A stretch of 44,392 bases of DNA from Methylophaga lonarensis MPL (GTDB lineage: Bacteria; Pseudomonadota; Gammaproteobacteria; Nitrosococcales; Methylophagaceae), in NCBI RefSeq assembly GCF_000349205.1, contig NZ_APHR01000006.1, forward strand, positions 32 to 44,423, written 5' to 3'. The number at the start of each line of letters is the position of its first letter. The stretch's first letter is position 1. The notes beneath the pieces are model-generated. The model was not told where the DNA came from. It worked only from the letters and a program-made list of their open reading frames with translations, and made no database searches. Both the position numbers and the translations under genes were made by a program. Below, piece by piece: positions 7,904 to 16,294 of this stretch.

Positions 7904-9082
7904 TCAGCTGCCGAATATTCTGTGACCGGCAGCATGCTGTATCAGCAGGTTTTTCAATGTCTGCTGTTTATGTAATTGAGACATGCCAAAGCTGCGCAAC
8001 TTGGAGAATCCCGGTAGCTGGCAGCCAAACAGTCGATGAAAGCCATCCATGCTTAACTGCATCAGCAGGTTATCAGCCCGGCGACGTCTTTGATATTTGC
8101 CAAGCGTGTGCAGACTGCCTATCTGGCGCCCGGATTGAGCTGCCTGATTGACAACCTCCGCCAGCGCTTGTGCATCCAGCAAACCAATATTCACGCCTTG
8201 TCCTGCCAGTGGATGTATGGTGTGAGCGGCATCACCGACCAGAGCCAAACCCGGCTGCACATAGCGTTCACTGTGGCGAAGTTTCAGAGGAAAAGCCGCG
8301 CGCGCACTGATGACACTGACTTTGCCGAGCTGACTATCGAGATTTTTTTCCAGCAGGGCAGAAAACTCGGATTCGGAGAGTTCGAGCATTTGTTCGGCTT
8401 GCGCGGTGGGTAAGCTCCAGACAATGGAACATTGGTGTGGATCTCTCAGCGGCAAAAAAGCCAGCGGGCCACTCGGCATAAATTTCTGCCGGGCTGTCAT
8501 TTGATGCGACTGTGCTGTCTGTACCGAACAGACTAATCCTGATTGCTGGTAATCCCAGCCATGACTTTGAATACCTGCCCAATCGCGAATCTGAGACTGT
8601 GCTCCATCGGCGGCAACAAACAGTTTAGCGGTGAGCTTCAGCTCATCCTGTAAGGTCAACACATTGTCTTCAAATGTGCTCGGAACAGCAGGGCAGTAGA
8701 CCGTAATATCAGGATGTTGCTGGCAAAGCTGCATGGCCGAGTTTTGGATAGTATCGTTTTCGACAATGTGACCCAACCAGGCCAAACCTGAGTCGGCAGC
8801 TTCGAATTCCAGCAAGCTGTCCGTTTTTTCCCAGATAGACATGCGCTGATAAGGGCCGATTTTCTGCGGATCCAGTTGTTGCCAGACGCCAATGGATTCG
8901 AGGATTTGCTGGCTATGCAGATTGATGGCACTGACGCGAGGCGGGCCGTTTGATGCCATAGCCGGGTGTGGGGCTTTTTCGACAACAGCTATTTTCAATG
9001 TGTTGTGTTTGGCCAGTAAGAGAGCCAGCGAAGCACCTACCATGCCGCCACCAACAATGACGATATCGAATTGCTCTGTCAC
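7904..9082 (-). CDS. ubiI: UbiI/VisC-type FAD-dependent ubiquinone hydroxylase
   Basis: The protein is 392 residues from a GTG at 9082. The GTG overlaps the ubiH stop (GTGA) and has CAGAGGA upstream; an ATG at 9148 would extend deep into ubiH. This class A flavoprotein monooxygenase hydroxylates the aromatic ring in ubiquinone synthesis, in E. coli at C5. FAD-binding motifs are IVIVGGGMVGASLA at the N-terminus, an AADGAQS segment in the middle, and VGDAAHTIHPLAGQGVNIGL near residue 290. Its position after pepP-ubiH equals that of E. coli ubiI (visC), but the regiospecificity could instead be that of UbiF or UbiM. Confidence 0.85.
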   Translation of the reverse strand: MTEQFDIVIVGGGMVGASLALLLAKHNTLKIAVVEKAPHPAMASNGPPRVSAINLHSQQILESIGVWQQLDPQKIGPYQRMSIWEKTDSLLEFEAADSGLAWLGHIVENDTIQNSAMQLCQQHPDITVYCPAVPSTFEDNVLTLQDELKLTAKLFVAADGAQSQIRDWAGIQSHGWDYQQSGLVCSVQTAQSHQMTARQKFMPSGPLAFLPLRDPHQCSIVWSLPTAQAEQMLELSESEFSALLEKNLDSQLGKVSVISARAAFPLKLRHSERYVQPGLALVGDAAHTIHPLAGQGVNIGLLDAQALAEVVNQAAQSGRQIGSLHTLGKYQRRRRADNLLMQLSMDGFHRLFGCQLPGFSKLRSFGMSQLHKQQTLKNLLIQHAAGHRIFGS

Positions 9083-10284
9083 AGTGGCAATCCTCTGCTG
9101 AGCTTGGCTTGACGGCCAGCTAATCCCATACTGGTATTGGCCAGACAATGTTTTAACGGCGGCAGCATATTAAGCAGGCTTAGCGCCGAAGCTCGCCCGT
9201 GGCCGAGTATTGGATTGTGATTGCTGAAAATTTTCACCAGTCGGTCGGTATTGTTGATGACCTTGTCCTGATCTGGCTGTCGTTGTTGTTGATAGTCATG
9301 TAGCAGGCGTGCATCTCCACAATCACCGGTCTGCTCGGCGAGCATTTCGGCCAGTACGGCGACATCTCGTAGACCCAGATTAAATCCCTGTCCGGCAACC
9401 GGGTGAACACTGTGTGCAGCATTGCCAATCAGCACTGTTCTGGGTTGCACGGGTGCATCAACGCGCATCAGACTCAGTGGATAATGCTGCCGCTCGCCGA
9501 TTTGCAGAAATTTACCCAGTCGATAGCCAAAACGTTGCTGCAGGCTTTGCAGGAACTGTTCATCATCCATGGCCGTAATGGAATCAACGTCAGCATCTTT
9601 GACAGTCCACACCAGACTCATTCGTTGTTGAGTCATGGGCAGTAATGCGATTGGGCCGGTGTCGGTAAAGCGTTCAAAAGCTCGGTGATTGTGGGGCCTC
9701 TCACAGACAATATTGCCGGTAATAGCCGTTTGTCCGTAACGGGTCTGTTGTGTTCCCAGATCAAGCAATTGCCTGATGTGTGAGAACTGGCCATCCGCAG
9801 CAACCACTAGTTTTGCACTAAGCTGACGTTGATCATCAAGTGTGATGTTTACTTGACGGAGGTTTGTTTCAAGTGCGATGACGCTGTTAGGACAAAACAG
9901 ACTCAGTGATGTGCTTGCCAGCAGATGCTTGTTAAGCACCTGCCCCATGGCCTTGGCTGTGATGACTTGACCCAGCGCCGGCACAGCTAGCTCTGCAGCC
10001 GATAGTCGGGTAACTCCAAAATGGCCTTTGTCTGAAATATGGATATTGAGGATCTCGCAGGCATGTTGCGCAAGGTCTGGCCAGAGCTGCAATGTTTGCA
10101 ATATGCGTTGAGATCCATAAGCCAGCGCGATGCCGCGATCATCAAAGCCGGGCTGTCCATCCGTTTCCAGTGCGCCTGACTCAACAAGCGCCACCCGTAA
10201 CGAAGTCTGCTGCAGTGCCAGCGCAAGTGTTGCTCCGACGAATCCGCCGCCAACGATGACAACATCAAACTCTGTAGTTTTCAT
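9079..10284 (-). CDS. ubiH: 2-octaprenyl-6-methoxyphenol hydroxylase UbiH
   Basis: This 401-residue FAD-dependent monooxygenase adds the C1 hydroxyl during ubiquinone biosynthesis at the inner membrane. The dinucleotide-binding motif VVIVGGGFVGATLALAL opens the protein. AADGQFSHIR is the central motif and IGNAAHSVHPVAGQGFNLG the C-terminal FAD motif, with the GNAAH and GFNLG variants typical of UbiH. It starts nine bases after pepP and overlaps the ubiI-like gene by four bases, giving the classical pepP-ubiH-ubiI order. Confidence 0.92.
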   Translation of the reverse strand: MKTTEFDVVIVGGGFVGATLALALQQTSLRVALVESGALETDGQPGFDDRGIALAYGSQRILQTLQLWPDLAQHACEILNIHISDKGHFGVTRLSAAELAVPALGQVITAKAMGQVLNKHLLASTSLSLFCPNSVIALETNLRQVNITLDDQRQLSAKLVVAADGQFSHIRQLLDLGTQQTRYGQTAITGNIVCERPHNHRAFERFTDTGPIALLPMTQQRMSLVWTVKDADVDSITAMDDEQFLQSLQQRFGYRLGKFLQIGERQHYPLSLMRVDAPVQPRTVLIGNAAHSVHPVAGQGFNLGLRDVAVLAEMLAEQTGDCGDARLLHDYQQQRQPDQDKVINNTDRLVKIFSNHNPILGHGRASALSLLNMLPPLKHCLANTSMGLAGRQAKLSRGLPL

Positions 10285-10293
10285 TGTTTTGTC

Positions 10294-11601
10294 TCAGGCA
10301 CAGGCCATGACGGCTTCAATCTCATCAATTTCTTTGGGCGCACCTGAGGTTAGCACTTCATGCCCCTCTTTGGTGACCAGCACGTCGTCTTCAATGCGAA
10401 TACCCGTGAAGTGCCATTTGCTGTCGATATGTTCTGGATTTCGAATATATAGACCTGGCTCAATAGTGAGCACCATGCCGGGTTCCAGCAGTCGCCATTC
10501 ACCGCCGACCTTATAGTCACCCACATCGTGTACATCCATGCCAAGCCAGTGGCCGGTTCGGTGCATGTAAAACTCACGGTAAGCCTCTTCTTCGACAAGC
10601 TGTGCATGATTGCCTTTGAGCAGTCCAAGATCGATAAGTCCCTGGGTGAGAATATCGACCGCCACTTCGTGAGGCTGATTCCAGTGATTGCCAGGTTTCA
10701 CTGCAGCAATGGCTGCTTTTTGAGCTTCCAGAACAACCGTGTATAGATCACGCTGTGGTTTGGTGAATTTACCATTAACCGGAAAAGTCCTGGTGATGTC
10801 TGCGGCATAGCACTGGTATTCTGCGCCAGCGTCGATCAGCAGTAAGTCATTGTTTTTGAGTTTTTTGTTGTTTTCGATGTAGTGCAGGATGCAGCCATTT
10901 TCACCACCACCCACAATTGATGGATAGGCAGGGGAGCGACAACCGTGACGCATGAATTCATGGATGAGTTCAGCCTCTACTTCATATTCCCAGCGGCCAG
11001 GTCGAGTGAATTGCATTGCCCGGATATGTGCTGCCACGGAAGCATCGGCTGCCTGTCTCATGGCTTTTATTTCCTGACTGCTTTTGAACAGTCTCAATTC
11101 ATTGAGGCAGTGTTCCAGCTCGATGATTTCTGTTGGAGAATGCTTGCCACTGCGTGAAGCCTGACGCAGATGATTCAGCCAATTGACCATACGCTGGTCA
11201 AAAGACGGCTGATTGCCCATGGTGTAATAGACTTTTTCCTTGTTCTCCATCAGCCCAGGTAAAATATCGTCAAGATCGGTGATGGGGTATGAATCATCCG
11301 CAGCAAAATTGTGGACGGCACCTTCCTGGCCAGCGCGATAGCCGTCCCAGATTTCCTTGCTCAAGTCCCGTTCGCGGCAAAACAGCAGAAACTCACCATG
11401 CGCTCTTCCGGGAATCAGTACAATCACCGATTCTGGTTCATCAAAGCCGCTTAGATAGAAAAAATTACTGTCACTGCGATAAGGATAATCCACATCTCGA
11501 TTGCGGGGAGCAACCGGTGAGTTGGGCAGAATGGCAATAGAATCTGGCCCCATGATTTCCATAAGGCGTGCTCTGCGTCGACGATATTCCGGTTTAGTCA
11601 T
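10294..11601 (-). CDS. pepP: Xaa-Pro aminopeptidase PepP
   Basis: This 435-residue dimanganese peptidase removes the N-terminal residue preceding proline. The N-terminal non-catalytic domain is followed by a pita-bread domain with its metal ligands in order: LIDAGAEYQCYAADITRTF (two Asp), HRTGHWLGMDVHDVG (His), TIEPGLYI (Glu) and GIRIEDDVLVT (Glu). Length matches E. coli PepP (about 440). It lies seven bases after the UPF0149 gene and nine before ubiH, in the usual gammaproteobacterial operon. Confidence 0.95.
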   Translation of the reverse strand: MTKPEYRRRRARLMEIMGPDSIAILPNSPVAPRNRDVDYPYRSDSNFFYLSGFDEPESVIVLIPGRAHGEFLLFCRERDLSKEIWDGYRAGQEGAVHNFAADDSYPITDLDDILPGLMENKEKVYYTMGNQPSFDQRMVNWLNHLRQASRSGKHSPTEIIELEHCLNELRLFKSSQEIKAMRQAADASVAAHIRAMQFTRPGRWEYEVEAELIHEFMRHGCRSPAYPSIVGGGENGCILHYIENNKKLKNNDLLLIDAGAEYQCYAADITRTFPVNGKFTKPQRDLYTVVLEAQKAAIAAVKPGNHWNQPHEVAVDILTQGLIDLGLLKGNHAQLVEEEAYREFYMHRTGHWLGMDVHDVGDYKVGGEWRLLEPGMVLTIEPGLYIRNPEHIDSKWHFTGIRIEDDVLVTKEGHEVLTSGAPKEIDEIEAVMACA

Positions 11602-11608
11602 TTAGGGC

Positions 11609-12157
11609 CTAGTGTTCAGTGATGCTTTGTGTCGGATCTTCAGGTTGAAGTTCGCTGTATAGGACAAATAATCCCATGCGCAAATATTCGGTCAGTTCCT
11701 CAAAGTTGGCTTCATCTTCATCAGCGTTGCTCAAATCGACATCGGCGATTTGGCTGATTTTGATGACATCAACGATATATTCCTGACTATCTGCGGACAG
11801 ATCAGTTTCATCGGTCAGACCGGATGCGCCCAGACCATAAATCAATCCCTGACACCAGTCGGCCATGGCAATCAGTCTGGAAGCCAGTGGAAAACTGTCT
11901 TCCGGGAAAGCCAGTTTGAAATCGTATTCCGGGCTGTTAAGTGCCTGAATTGTCTGATCAAAAAGTTGCGTCAGGGCATTGATCTCGTCTTCTCCAGGAT
12001 GAAAATCCTCGAATAACTGGCGAAACCAGTCGGTACGATTTGCCTTGGCATTCATGCAAAGCAATCCACACAGTGCGCCTTGCAATTCTGCCTGGGTAGA
12101 TGGGCCATCACCTGCCATGTTCTCGGGAGACAGTGAGGGAAAATACAGTTCGGACAT
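11609..12157 (-). CDS. ygfB: UPF0149 family protein YgfB
   Basis: This 182-residue acidic helical protein of the YgfB/YecA family has the typical opening pattern SPSTQAELQGALCGLLC (here STQAELQGALCGLLCM) and the WCQGLIYGLG motif in the middle. The molecular function is not firmly established in most species; in Pseudomonas aeruginosa ygfB affects antibiotic resistance regulation. It is the first gene of the ygfB-pepP-ubiH-ubiI run and is divergent from the zapA pair across about 107 bases. Confidence 0.9.
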   Translation of the reverse strand: MSELYFPSLSPENMAGDGPSTQAELQGALCGLLCMNAKANRTDWFRQLFEDFHPGEDEINALTQLFDQTIQALNSPEYDFKLAFPEDSFPLASRLIAMADWCQGLIYGLGASGLTDETDLSADSQEYIVDVIKISQIADVDLSNADEDEANFEELTEYLRMGLFVLYSELQPEDPTQSITEH

Positions 12158-12198
12158 TAATCTGGCACCTGAAATAAAAAAACATATTATGACAGTTG

Positions 12199-12228
12199 TT
12201 GACCCGCTCTACGGGCCCCGTCTATAGT
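12199..12228 (+). promoter_or_regulatory. Sigma-70 promoter for the zapB-like/zapA pair
   Basis: TTGACC at 12199-12204 and TATAGT at 12223-12228 are separated by 18 bases. The expected start near 12235 is about 30 bases before the first ATG. It is a good match to the housekeeping consensus in the only non-coding gap upstream of the pair. Confidence 0.55.
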
Positions 12229-12264
12229 TAGGCATTATTTTCGCACAGCTTTGAACGCATATTA

Positions 12265-12474
12265 ATGGATAAAAACGCGATCCAACAATTGGAACAGCAA
12301 GTAGATGAACTGTTGCGAGCAAGCCGTCGGCTGCGCGAGGAAAACATGCTACTGAGATCGCAACAGGCCGCGTGGCTGAGCGAGAGAGCCCAGTTGCTGG
12401 AAAAAACGGATACGGCGCGTCGGCGTATTGAAAAAATGGTCAGTCGCCTCAAAGAGCTGGATAACGAATTATGA
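12265..12474 (+). CDS. Small coiled-coil protein (TIGR02449/ZapB-like)
   Basis: This 69-residue protein is a single continuous coiled coil with heptads such as IQQLEQQVDELL and RLREENMLLRSQQ, ending RIEKMVSRLKELDNEL. Proteins of this type (TIGR02449) sit directly before zapA in many gammaproteobacteria and resemble the division protein ZapB, so a role in stabilising the division ring with ZapA is likely but inferred. Its stop overlaps the zapA start by four bases, indicating coupled expression. Confidence 0.85.
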   Translation: MDKNAIQQLEQQVDELLRASRRLREENMLLRSQQAAWLSERAQLLEKTDTARRRIEKMVSRLKELDNEL

Positions 12475-12776
12475 GTGTGCCGGTTGTAGTCAGTATCCTT
12501 GGCAAGGAGTATCAGGTTGCCTGTCCTGAGGAAGAACGAGAAGCTCTGATCGCCTCAGCTCGAATGGTTCATCAGAACATGGAAAAAATCCGAGCTACGG
12601 GTAAAGTGGTTGGTCTGGATCGCGTTGCGGTGATGGCGGCGCTGAATTTGGCGCATGAACTGCTCACATTGCAGCAGGACGAAGGTCAGGATATCGAAAA
12701 AATAAACAACAAGATCTTGCAACTCAAGGAACGGGTCAGTGCTTTTCTTGATGAAGATCGACAGTTGGAGCTCTAA
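12471..12776 (+). CDS. zapA: Cell division protein ZapA
   Basis: This 101-residue cytoplasmic protein cross-links FtsZ filaments in the division ring. The globular N-terminal domain has VSILGKEYQVACPEEEREAL, and a long C-terminal helix ends with ILQLKERVSAFLDEDRQLEL for tetramerisation. MAALNLAHELL is a family hallmark. The 6S RNA gene follows directly, an arrangement conserved across gammaproteobacteria. Confidence 0.93.
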   Translation: MSVPVVVSILGKEYQVACPEEEREALIASARMVHQNMEKIRATGKVVGLDRVAVMAALNLAHELLTLQQDEGQDIEKINNKILQLKERVSAFLDEDRQLEL

Positions 12777-12782
12777 AAACCG

Positions 12783-12812
12783 TTACAAGTACCGCTTGTG
12801 ATCAGGTATCAT
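12783..12812 (+). promoter_or_regulatory. Possible 6S RNA promoter
   Basis: TTACAA at 12783-12788 and TATCAT at 12807-12812 have an 18-base spacer. They predict a start near 12819-12821, exactly where the 6S RNA closing stem begins. It sits in the gap directly after the zapA stop; processing from a zapA transcript is also possible. Confidence 0.4.
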
Positions 12813-12820
12813 ATAACTAA

Positions 12821-12992
12821 CCCTGCGGTGCTCGACAGCGTACATCGTGTGTCTTGAGCCGATAAGCAAATGCTAAGGAGATCAGCACTGAGTCGGGAGT
12901 GCAAGCCCGCTTGACGGGAAGCCCAAAGATTCACCATGGTTTCCACTTGAACCTGATGGTTCAAGAACCCCGTTCGCATCGACACTGTGGGG
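12821..12992 (+). ncRNA. ssrS: 6S RNA (RNA polymerase-sigma70 regulator)
   Basis: This RNA mimics an open promoter and sequesters the sigma-70 holoenzyme, mainly in stationary phase. The ends pair: CCCTGCGGTG at 12821-12830 with CACTGTGGGG at 12983-12992, a ten-pair stem with three G-U pairs. Conserved elements follow known 6S order: CTTGAGCCGATAAG near the 5' side of the bubble, then a perfect eight-pair hairpin CTTGAACC/GGTTCAAG (12946-12965), then GCATCGACAC near the 3' end. Its position straight after zapA is the standard gammaproteobacterial one. Exact ends may differ by a few bases. The usual downstream gene ygfA is absent; a convergent BLUF gene follows. Confidence 0.9.
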
Positions 12993-13018
12993 CCTTTATT
13001 CAATTTGGCTGGTTTCAG

Positions 13019-13498
13019 TCAGACTCTCAGCATGACATCACGAAGCTGATTGTAATCATGGACCACCGCCACACTTCGCACAAAAGCCTCAAAAAAAGCC
13101 CGCGCACGGCGGCATAGCCGATCAATATCGCTGGATGTCATTTCATTGCCGAACAGTTGATGCGCATTACTGATCTCAGCAATTTGTTGTTCGCTCAGAT
13201 GCTGAAAGCCCATTTCCCAATGCGGAAACATTCTTGAATCGATAGGTTCCGCGCACAATTCAATGAGATTGTTGTGTCTAGAATCAATCTTGACAGTGTT
13301 GTAGATGTACTCGACGCTTATCTTTTTACCTTCAAGCAACTGAATAAAACGGCCATTGTGATGGAGCAGATAGCCGGTGATATTGAAATGAGCATTTTTG
13401 AAGCGGCATTTGTCCAGCAATCTGTCCAAATCCTCAATACTCATATTTGGACTTGCTGAGCTGATGTACATGATTTTGTATAACTGTTGCTGGTCCAT
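13019..13498 (-). CDS. BLUF-domain blue-light sensor protein
   Basis: This is a 159-residue protein from the ATG at 13498, chosen for the GAGGG site just upstream and because the domain begins straight after it. It is a stand-alone BLUF domain (about residues 6-98) that binds FAD and switches on blue light. The photocycle residues are all present: Tyr11 in KIMYISSA, Asn35 in KNAHFNITG, Gln53 in RFIQLLEG, Trp94 and Met96 in FPHWEMGF. A helical C-terminal extension of about 60 residues may bind a partner; there is no EAL, cyclase or DNA-binding domain. It acts in the cytoplasm; the output partner is unknown. It lies downstream of glnD and converges on 6S RNA. Confidence 0.9.
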   Translation of the reverse strand: MDQQQLYKIMYISSASPNMSIEDLDRLLDKCRFKNAHFNITGYLLHHNGRFIQLLEGKKISVEYIYNTVKIDSRHNNLIELCAEPIDSRMFPHWEMGFQHLSEQQIAEISNAHQLFGNEMTSSDIDRLCRRARAFFEAFVRSVAVVHDYNQLRDVMLRV

Positions 13499-13574
13499 GG
13501 AGTCCCTCACTACTGAAATCGAGAAACGTGGACAAGCCACACTGACGAACTGTATCAGCTGAGCCAGTGTAGTG

Positions 13575-13615
13575 TATCCTTGGCTTGAGTTACCGATTAA
13601 GGATAAGTCTCAAGC
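13575..13615 (-). promoter_or_regulatory. Interleaved inverted repeats (possible RNA pseudoknot) upstream of the BLUF gene
   Basis: Two perfect seven-base inverted repeats are interleaved. TATCCTT (13575-13581) pairs with AAGGATA (13599-13605), and GCTTGAG (13583-13589) pairs with CTCAAGC (13609-13615). The order A-B-A'-B' is that of an H-type pseudoknot, or of two mutually exclusive hairpins. It lies in the 162-base gap between the glnD stop and the BLUF start, about 75-115 bases before the latter. Function is speculative. Confidence 0.3.
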
Positions 13616-13660
13616 ATTTCTGGCCAAACTTCAAGCGCTTATGCACACGGCGTTTTGCGT

Positions 13661-16294
13661 TTAGAAACTGATTGAGGTTGCTGATGACTCAGGTTTGGCC
13701 GATAACTGTTGGGTGAGTTTAGTTTTCAGGTAGTCCTGTTGCTCGTTAGTCAGGGCTTTACCGTCACTGGTGGTGATGAAAAATACATCTTCCACCTGAT
13801 CACCTAGCGTAGTCATTTTGGCGTTGATAAGTTGAATATCAAGCGCCAGCAATACTTGCGCGACGGCCGACAGTAATCCAGGACGATCGTGCGTATACAA
13901 CTCAAGCACTGAGTGGTTCTGCTCTGGATTATCAGCCAGTTTGATCACAGGCTCCGTGCGAAACAGCTGACTGGTTCTGGGAATTCGTTGAGGTTGATAG
14001 CCAGGGTGCGGAGAATTGTCGGCAAGTTGTTTGAGCAAAGCGTTACTGATGTCTTGCATGCGCTGCGCCGGAGCATGAATGACAAAGGTATTCAAGGCAT
14101 TACCATCCCGAGTGGTGTTGATCTTTGCATCGAGGATGTTGATTTGTAATTGCTCAAGGCAGGCGGTCATGTCAGCGAACAGTCCGCGTCGGTCGGCACT
14201 GAAAATAAATAACTCCAGAGTATCAGTTGTGCCATGCGGCCGGATTGCAACCAGTGTGGACGAGTCGGGTTGTGCCAGTCGTTGACTGGTTTGCCAGACA
14301 ATTTCATCCACAGAATGGCGAAGAAAATAATCCAGACTGTAGGGTTGCCATAGCTGGCTGAGTTGTGCCTGGGCACACCCGGCATCAACCAGCTCTTGCA
14401 TTGCTTGCTGGTATTTTTTGTAACTTTTCTCCCGGGTGCTTTTGGCTTGTGCTTCCGTGTGTTCCAGCCATTGGCGTGTGCTGTGGTAGAGGCGTTTTAG
14501 CAAGGAGTCACGCCAACTGTTCCAGAGATTGTTATTGGTAGCGCGAATATCGGCAACGGTCAGCAGGTAGAGATAGTTAAGTCGCTCGGTTGTTTGAACT
14601 AGCTCTGCGAAGGCTTTGACAACTTCAGGATCTTCGATGTCCTGACGTTGCGCCGTTGAAGACATGGCTAGATGGTGACGCACCAGAAAACTGACAATCG
14701 CTGTGTCATAGTCACTCAGGCCATGTCGTTTGCAGAACTGTTGGGCATCGGTGACTCCCAGCACGCTGTGATCGCCGCCACGGCCTTTAGCAATATCGTG
14801 GTAAATGCCGGCAATGTAGAGCAGTTCGGGTTTCGGAAGTTGATAGAACACTTCACTGCACAGTGGAAATTCGTTACTCAGATCCGGGATTGAGAAGCGA
14901 CGCAGATTTCGCACCAGAAACAGAGTGTGTTCGTCGACGGTGTAGGCATGAAACAAGTCATGCTGCATTTGGCCAACGATGCGACCAAACTCCGGCAGAT
15001 AGGCGCCGAGCACGCCGAGTTGGTTCATACGACGAAACTCATGACTCACCCCGTTGGGTTGCCGCACCAGTTCCATAAACAGGCTTCGATTCTTGATATC
15101 TTCTCTGAAGCGAGCATCAATGAGATGCAAATGCGCATGTATCTGGCGAATGGTAGCGGCTCGAATCCCCTTCAACTCAGGGTGCTGTTGCAGAATCAGG
15201 AACACCTCAAGCAATGCGTAAGGGTAATAGGCAAAAATACCGGCATTGATGGTTTCGAGGTAACCATTGTGAGCCTGAAAACGGCGATTGATCGTGGAGA
15301 TTTGTCGAGCTTCATTTGCCAGAATGATGTTTTCTTCAAATAGCTGCAGTAACAGCGCGTTCATCTGGCCGACCGCTCTGGCGCAGAGGTAGTAGTCCTT
15401 CATGAAGTGTTCAACAGCGCGACGGTTTTCAGTTTCGGTGTAGCCGAGCAACCTTGACAGCTCGCGCTGATAATCGATCATCAGCTTTTCCTGTTTGCGG
15501 CCAGCAAGATGATGTAGAGCAAAACGCACTTTCCACAGAAAGAGCTGAGCGTTATGCAATGCATCAAACTCGCTTTGAGCGAGGAAGCCTTTTTGTCTCA
15601 GCCCCTCCAGATCCTTAACCCCAAAGTGTTGCTGGGCGACCCATTGAATGACCTGAATATCCCTGAGACCACCTGGAGATTCCTTGATATTCGGTTCAAG
15701 ATTATTGGCGGTATCGTTGTACTTCTGATGTCGTTGCCACTGCTCTTGGCGTTTGCGTTCAAAAAATAGCTGGGTATCCCATGTTTTGTTGGAAACGGTG
15801 AGCTGTAACAAGTCCTGGAATAATGCCTGATCACCACACAGGTAACGAGTTTCGAGCAGGTTGGTGGCGATGGTGATATCCAGCTCGGCCTGATGGCGAC
15901 ATTCGGCCAGGGTTCTCACACTGTGGCCAATTTCCAGGCCGGTGTCCCAGAGTTGGGTTAGAAAGGATGACAAGCCTTCTGGCGGTTGCTCACTGACACT
16001 CTCATCGAGCAGGATGAGCAGGTCGATATCTGACCACGGCAACAATTCATGACGACCATATCCGCCAACTGCTATCAGCGTAACGGGCAACGTTGAGTCG
16101 ATATTGTCTTGCCATATTTTCTCCAACACTTCGTCAACGTAGTCAGCTTGCAGCCGAACCAGCGTTGCAATATCAGCTTGTTGCTCAAAAAACATGGTTT
16201 TAAGTGACTGTTGCGCCACTTTCAACAGTGAACGATAACTCTGTGTTTCTTCAGTACGAAAATGCCAGATAGAGTCAGCCGTGTCTGTGCTCAT
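13661..16294 (-). CDS. glnD: Bifunctional PII uridylyltransferase/uridylyl-removing enzyme GlnD
   Basis: This 877-residue cytoplasmic nitrogen sensor adds UMP to PII proteins when glutamine is low and removes it when glutamine is high. The nucleotidyltransferase domain carries VGGYGRHELLPWSDIDLLIL near residue 75. The central HD domain carries the metal motif YHDIAKGRGGDHSVLG near 500. Two C-terminal ACT domains bind glutamine (ELFIFSADRRGLFADMTACL and ELYTHDRPGLLSAVAQVLLA). Length is close to the 890 residues of E. coli. The ATG directly abuts the map stop codon (TAAATG), so the two genes are probably co-transcribed, as in many gammaproteobacteria. Confidence 0.96.
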   Translation of the reverse strand: MSTDTADSIWHFRTEETQSYRSLLKVAQQSLKTMFFEQQADIATLVRLQADYVDEVLEKIWQDNIDSTLPVTLIAVGGYGRHELLPWSDIDLLILLDESVSEQPPEGLSSFLTQLWDTGLEIGHSVRTLAECRHQAELDITIATNLLETRYLCGDQALFQDLLQLTVSNKTWDTQLFFERKRQEQWQRHQKYNDTANNLEPNIKESPGGLRDIQVIQWVAQQHFGVKDLEGLRQKGFLAQSEFDALHNAQLFLWKVRFALHHLAGRKQEKLMIDYQRELSRLLGYTETENRRAVEHFMKDYYLCARAVGQMNALLLQLFEENIILANEARQISTINRRFQAHNGYLETINAGIFAYYPYALLEVFLILQQHPELKGIRAATIRQIHAHLHLIDARFREDIKNRSLFMELVRQPNGVSHEFRRMNQLGVLGAYLPEFGRIVGQMQHDLFHAYTVDEHTLFLVRNLRRFSIPDLSNEFPLCSEVFYQLPKPELLYIAGIYHDIAKGRGGDHSVLGVTDAQQFCKRHGLSDYDTAIVSFLVRHHLAMSSTAQRQDIEDPEVVKAFAELVQTTERLNYLYLLTVADIRATNNNLWNSWRDSLLKRLYHSTRQWLEHTEAQAKSTREKSYKKYQQAMQELVDAGCAQAQLSQLWQPYSLDYFLRHSVDEIVWQTSQRLAQPDSSTLVAIRPHGTTDTLELFIFSADRRGLFADMTACLEQLQINILDAKINTTRDGNALNTFVIHAPAQRMQDISNALLKQLADNSPHPGYQPQRIPRTSQLFRTEPVIKLADNPEQNHSVLELYTHDRPGLLSAVAQVLLALDIQLINAKMTTLGDQVEDVFFITTSDGKALTNEQQDYLKTKLTQQLSAKPESSATSISF

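Noticed and set aside
12809-13003. Minus-strand ORF of 64 residues across 6S RNA
   Set aside because: Antisense to the structured 6S RNA with no coding features.
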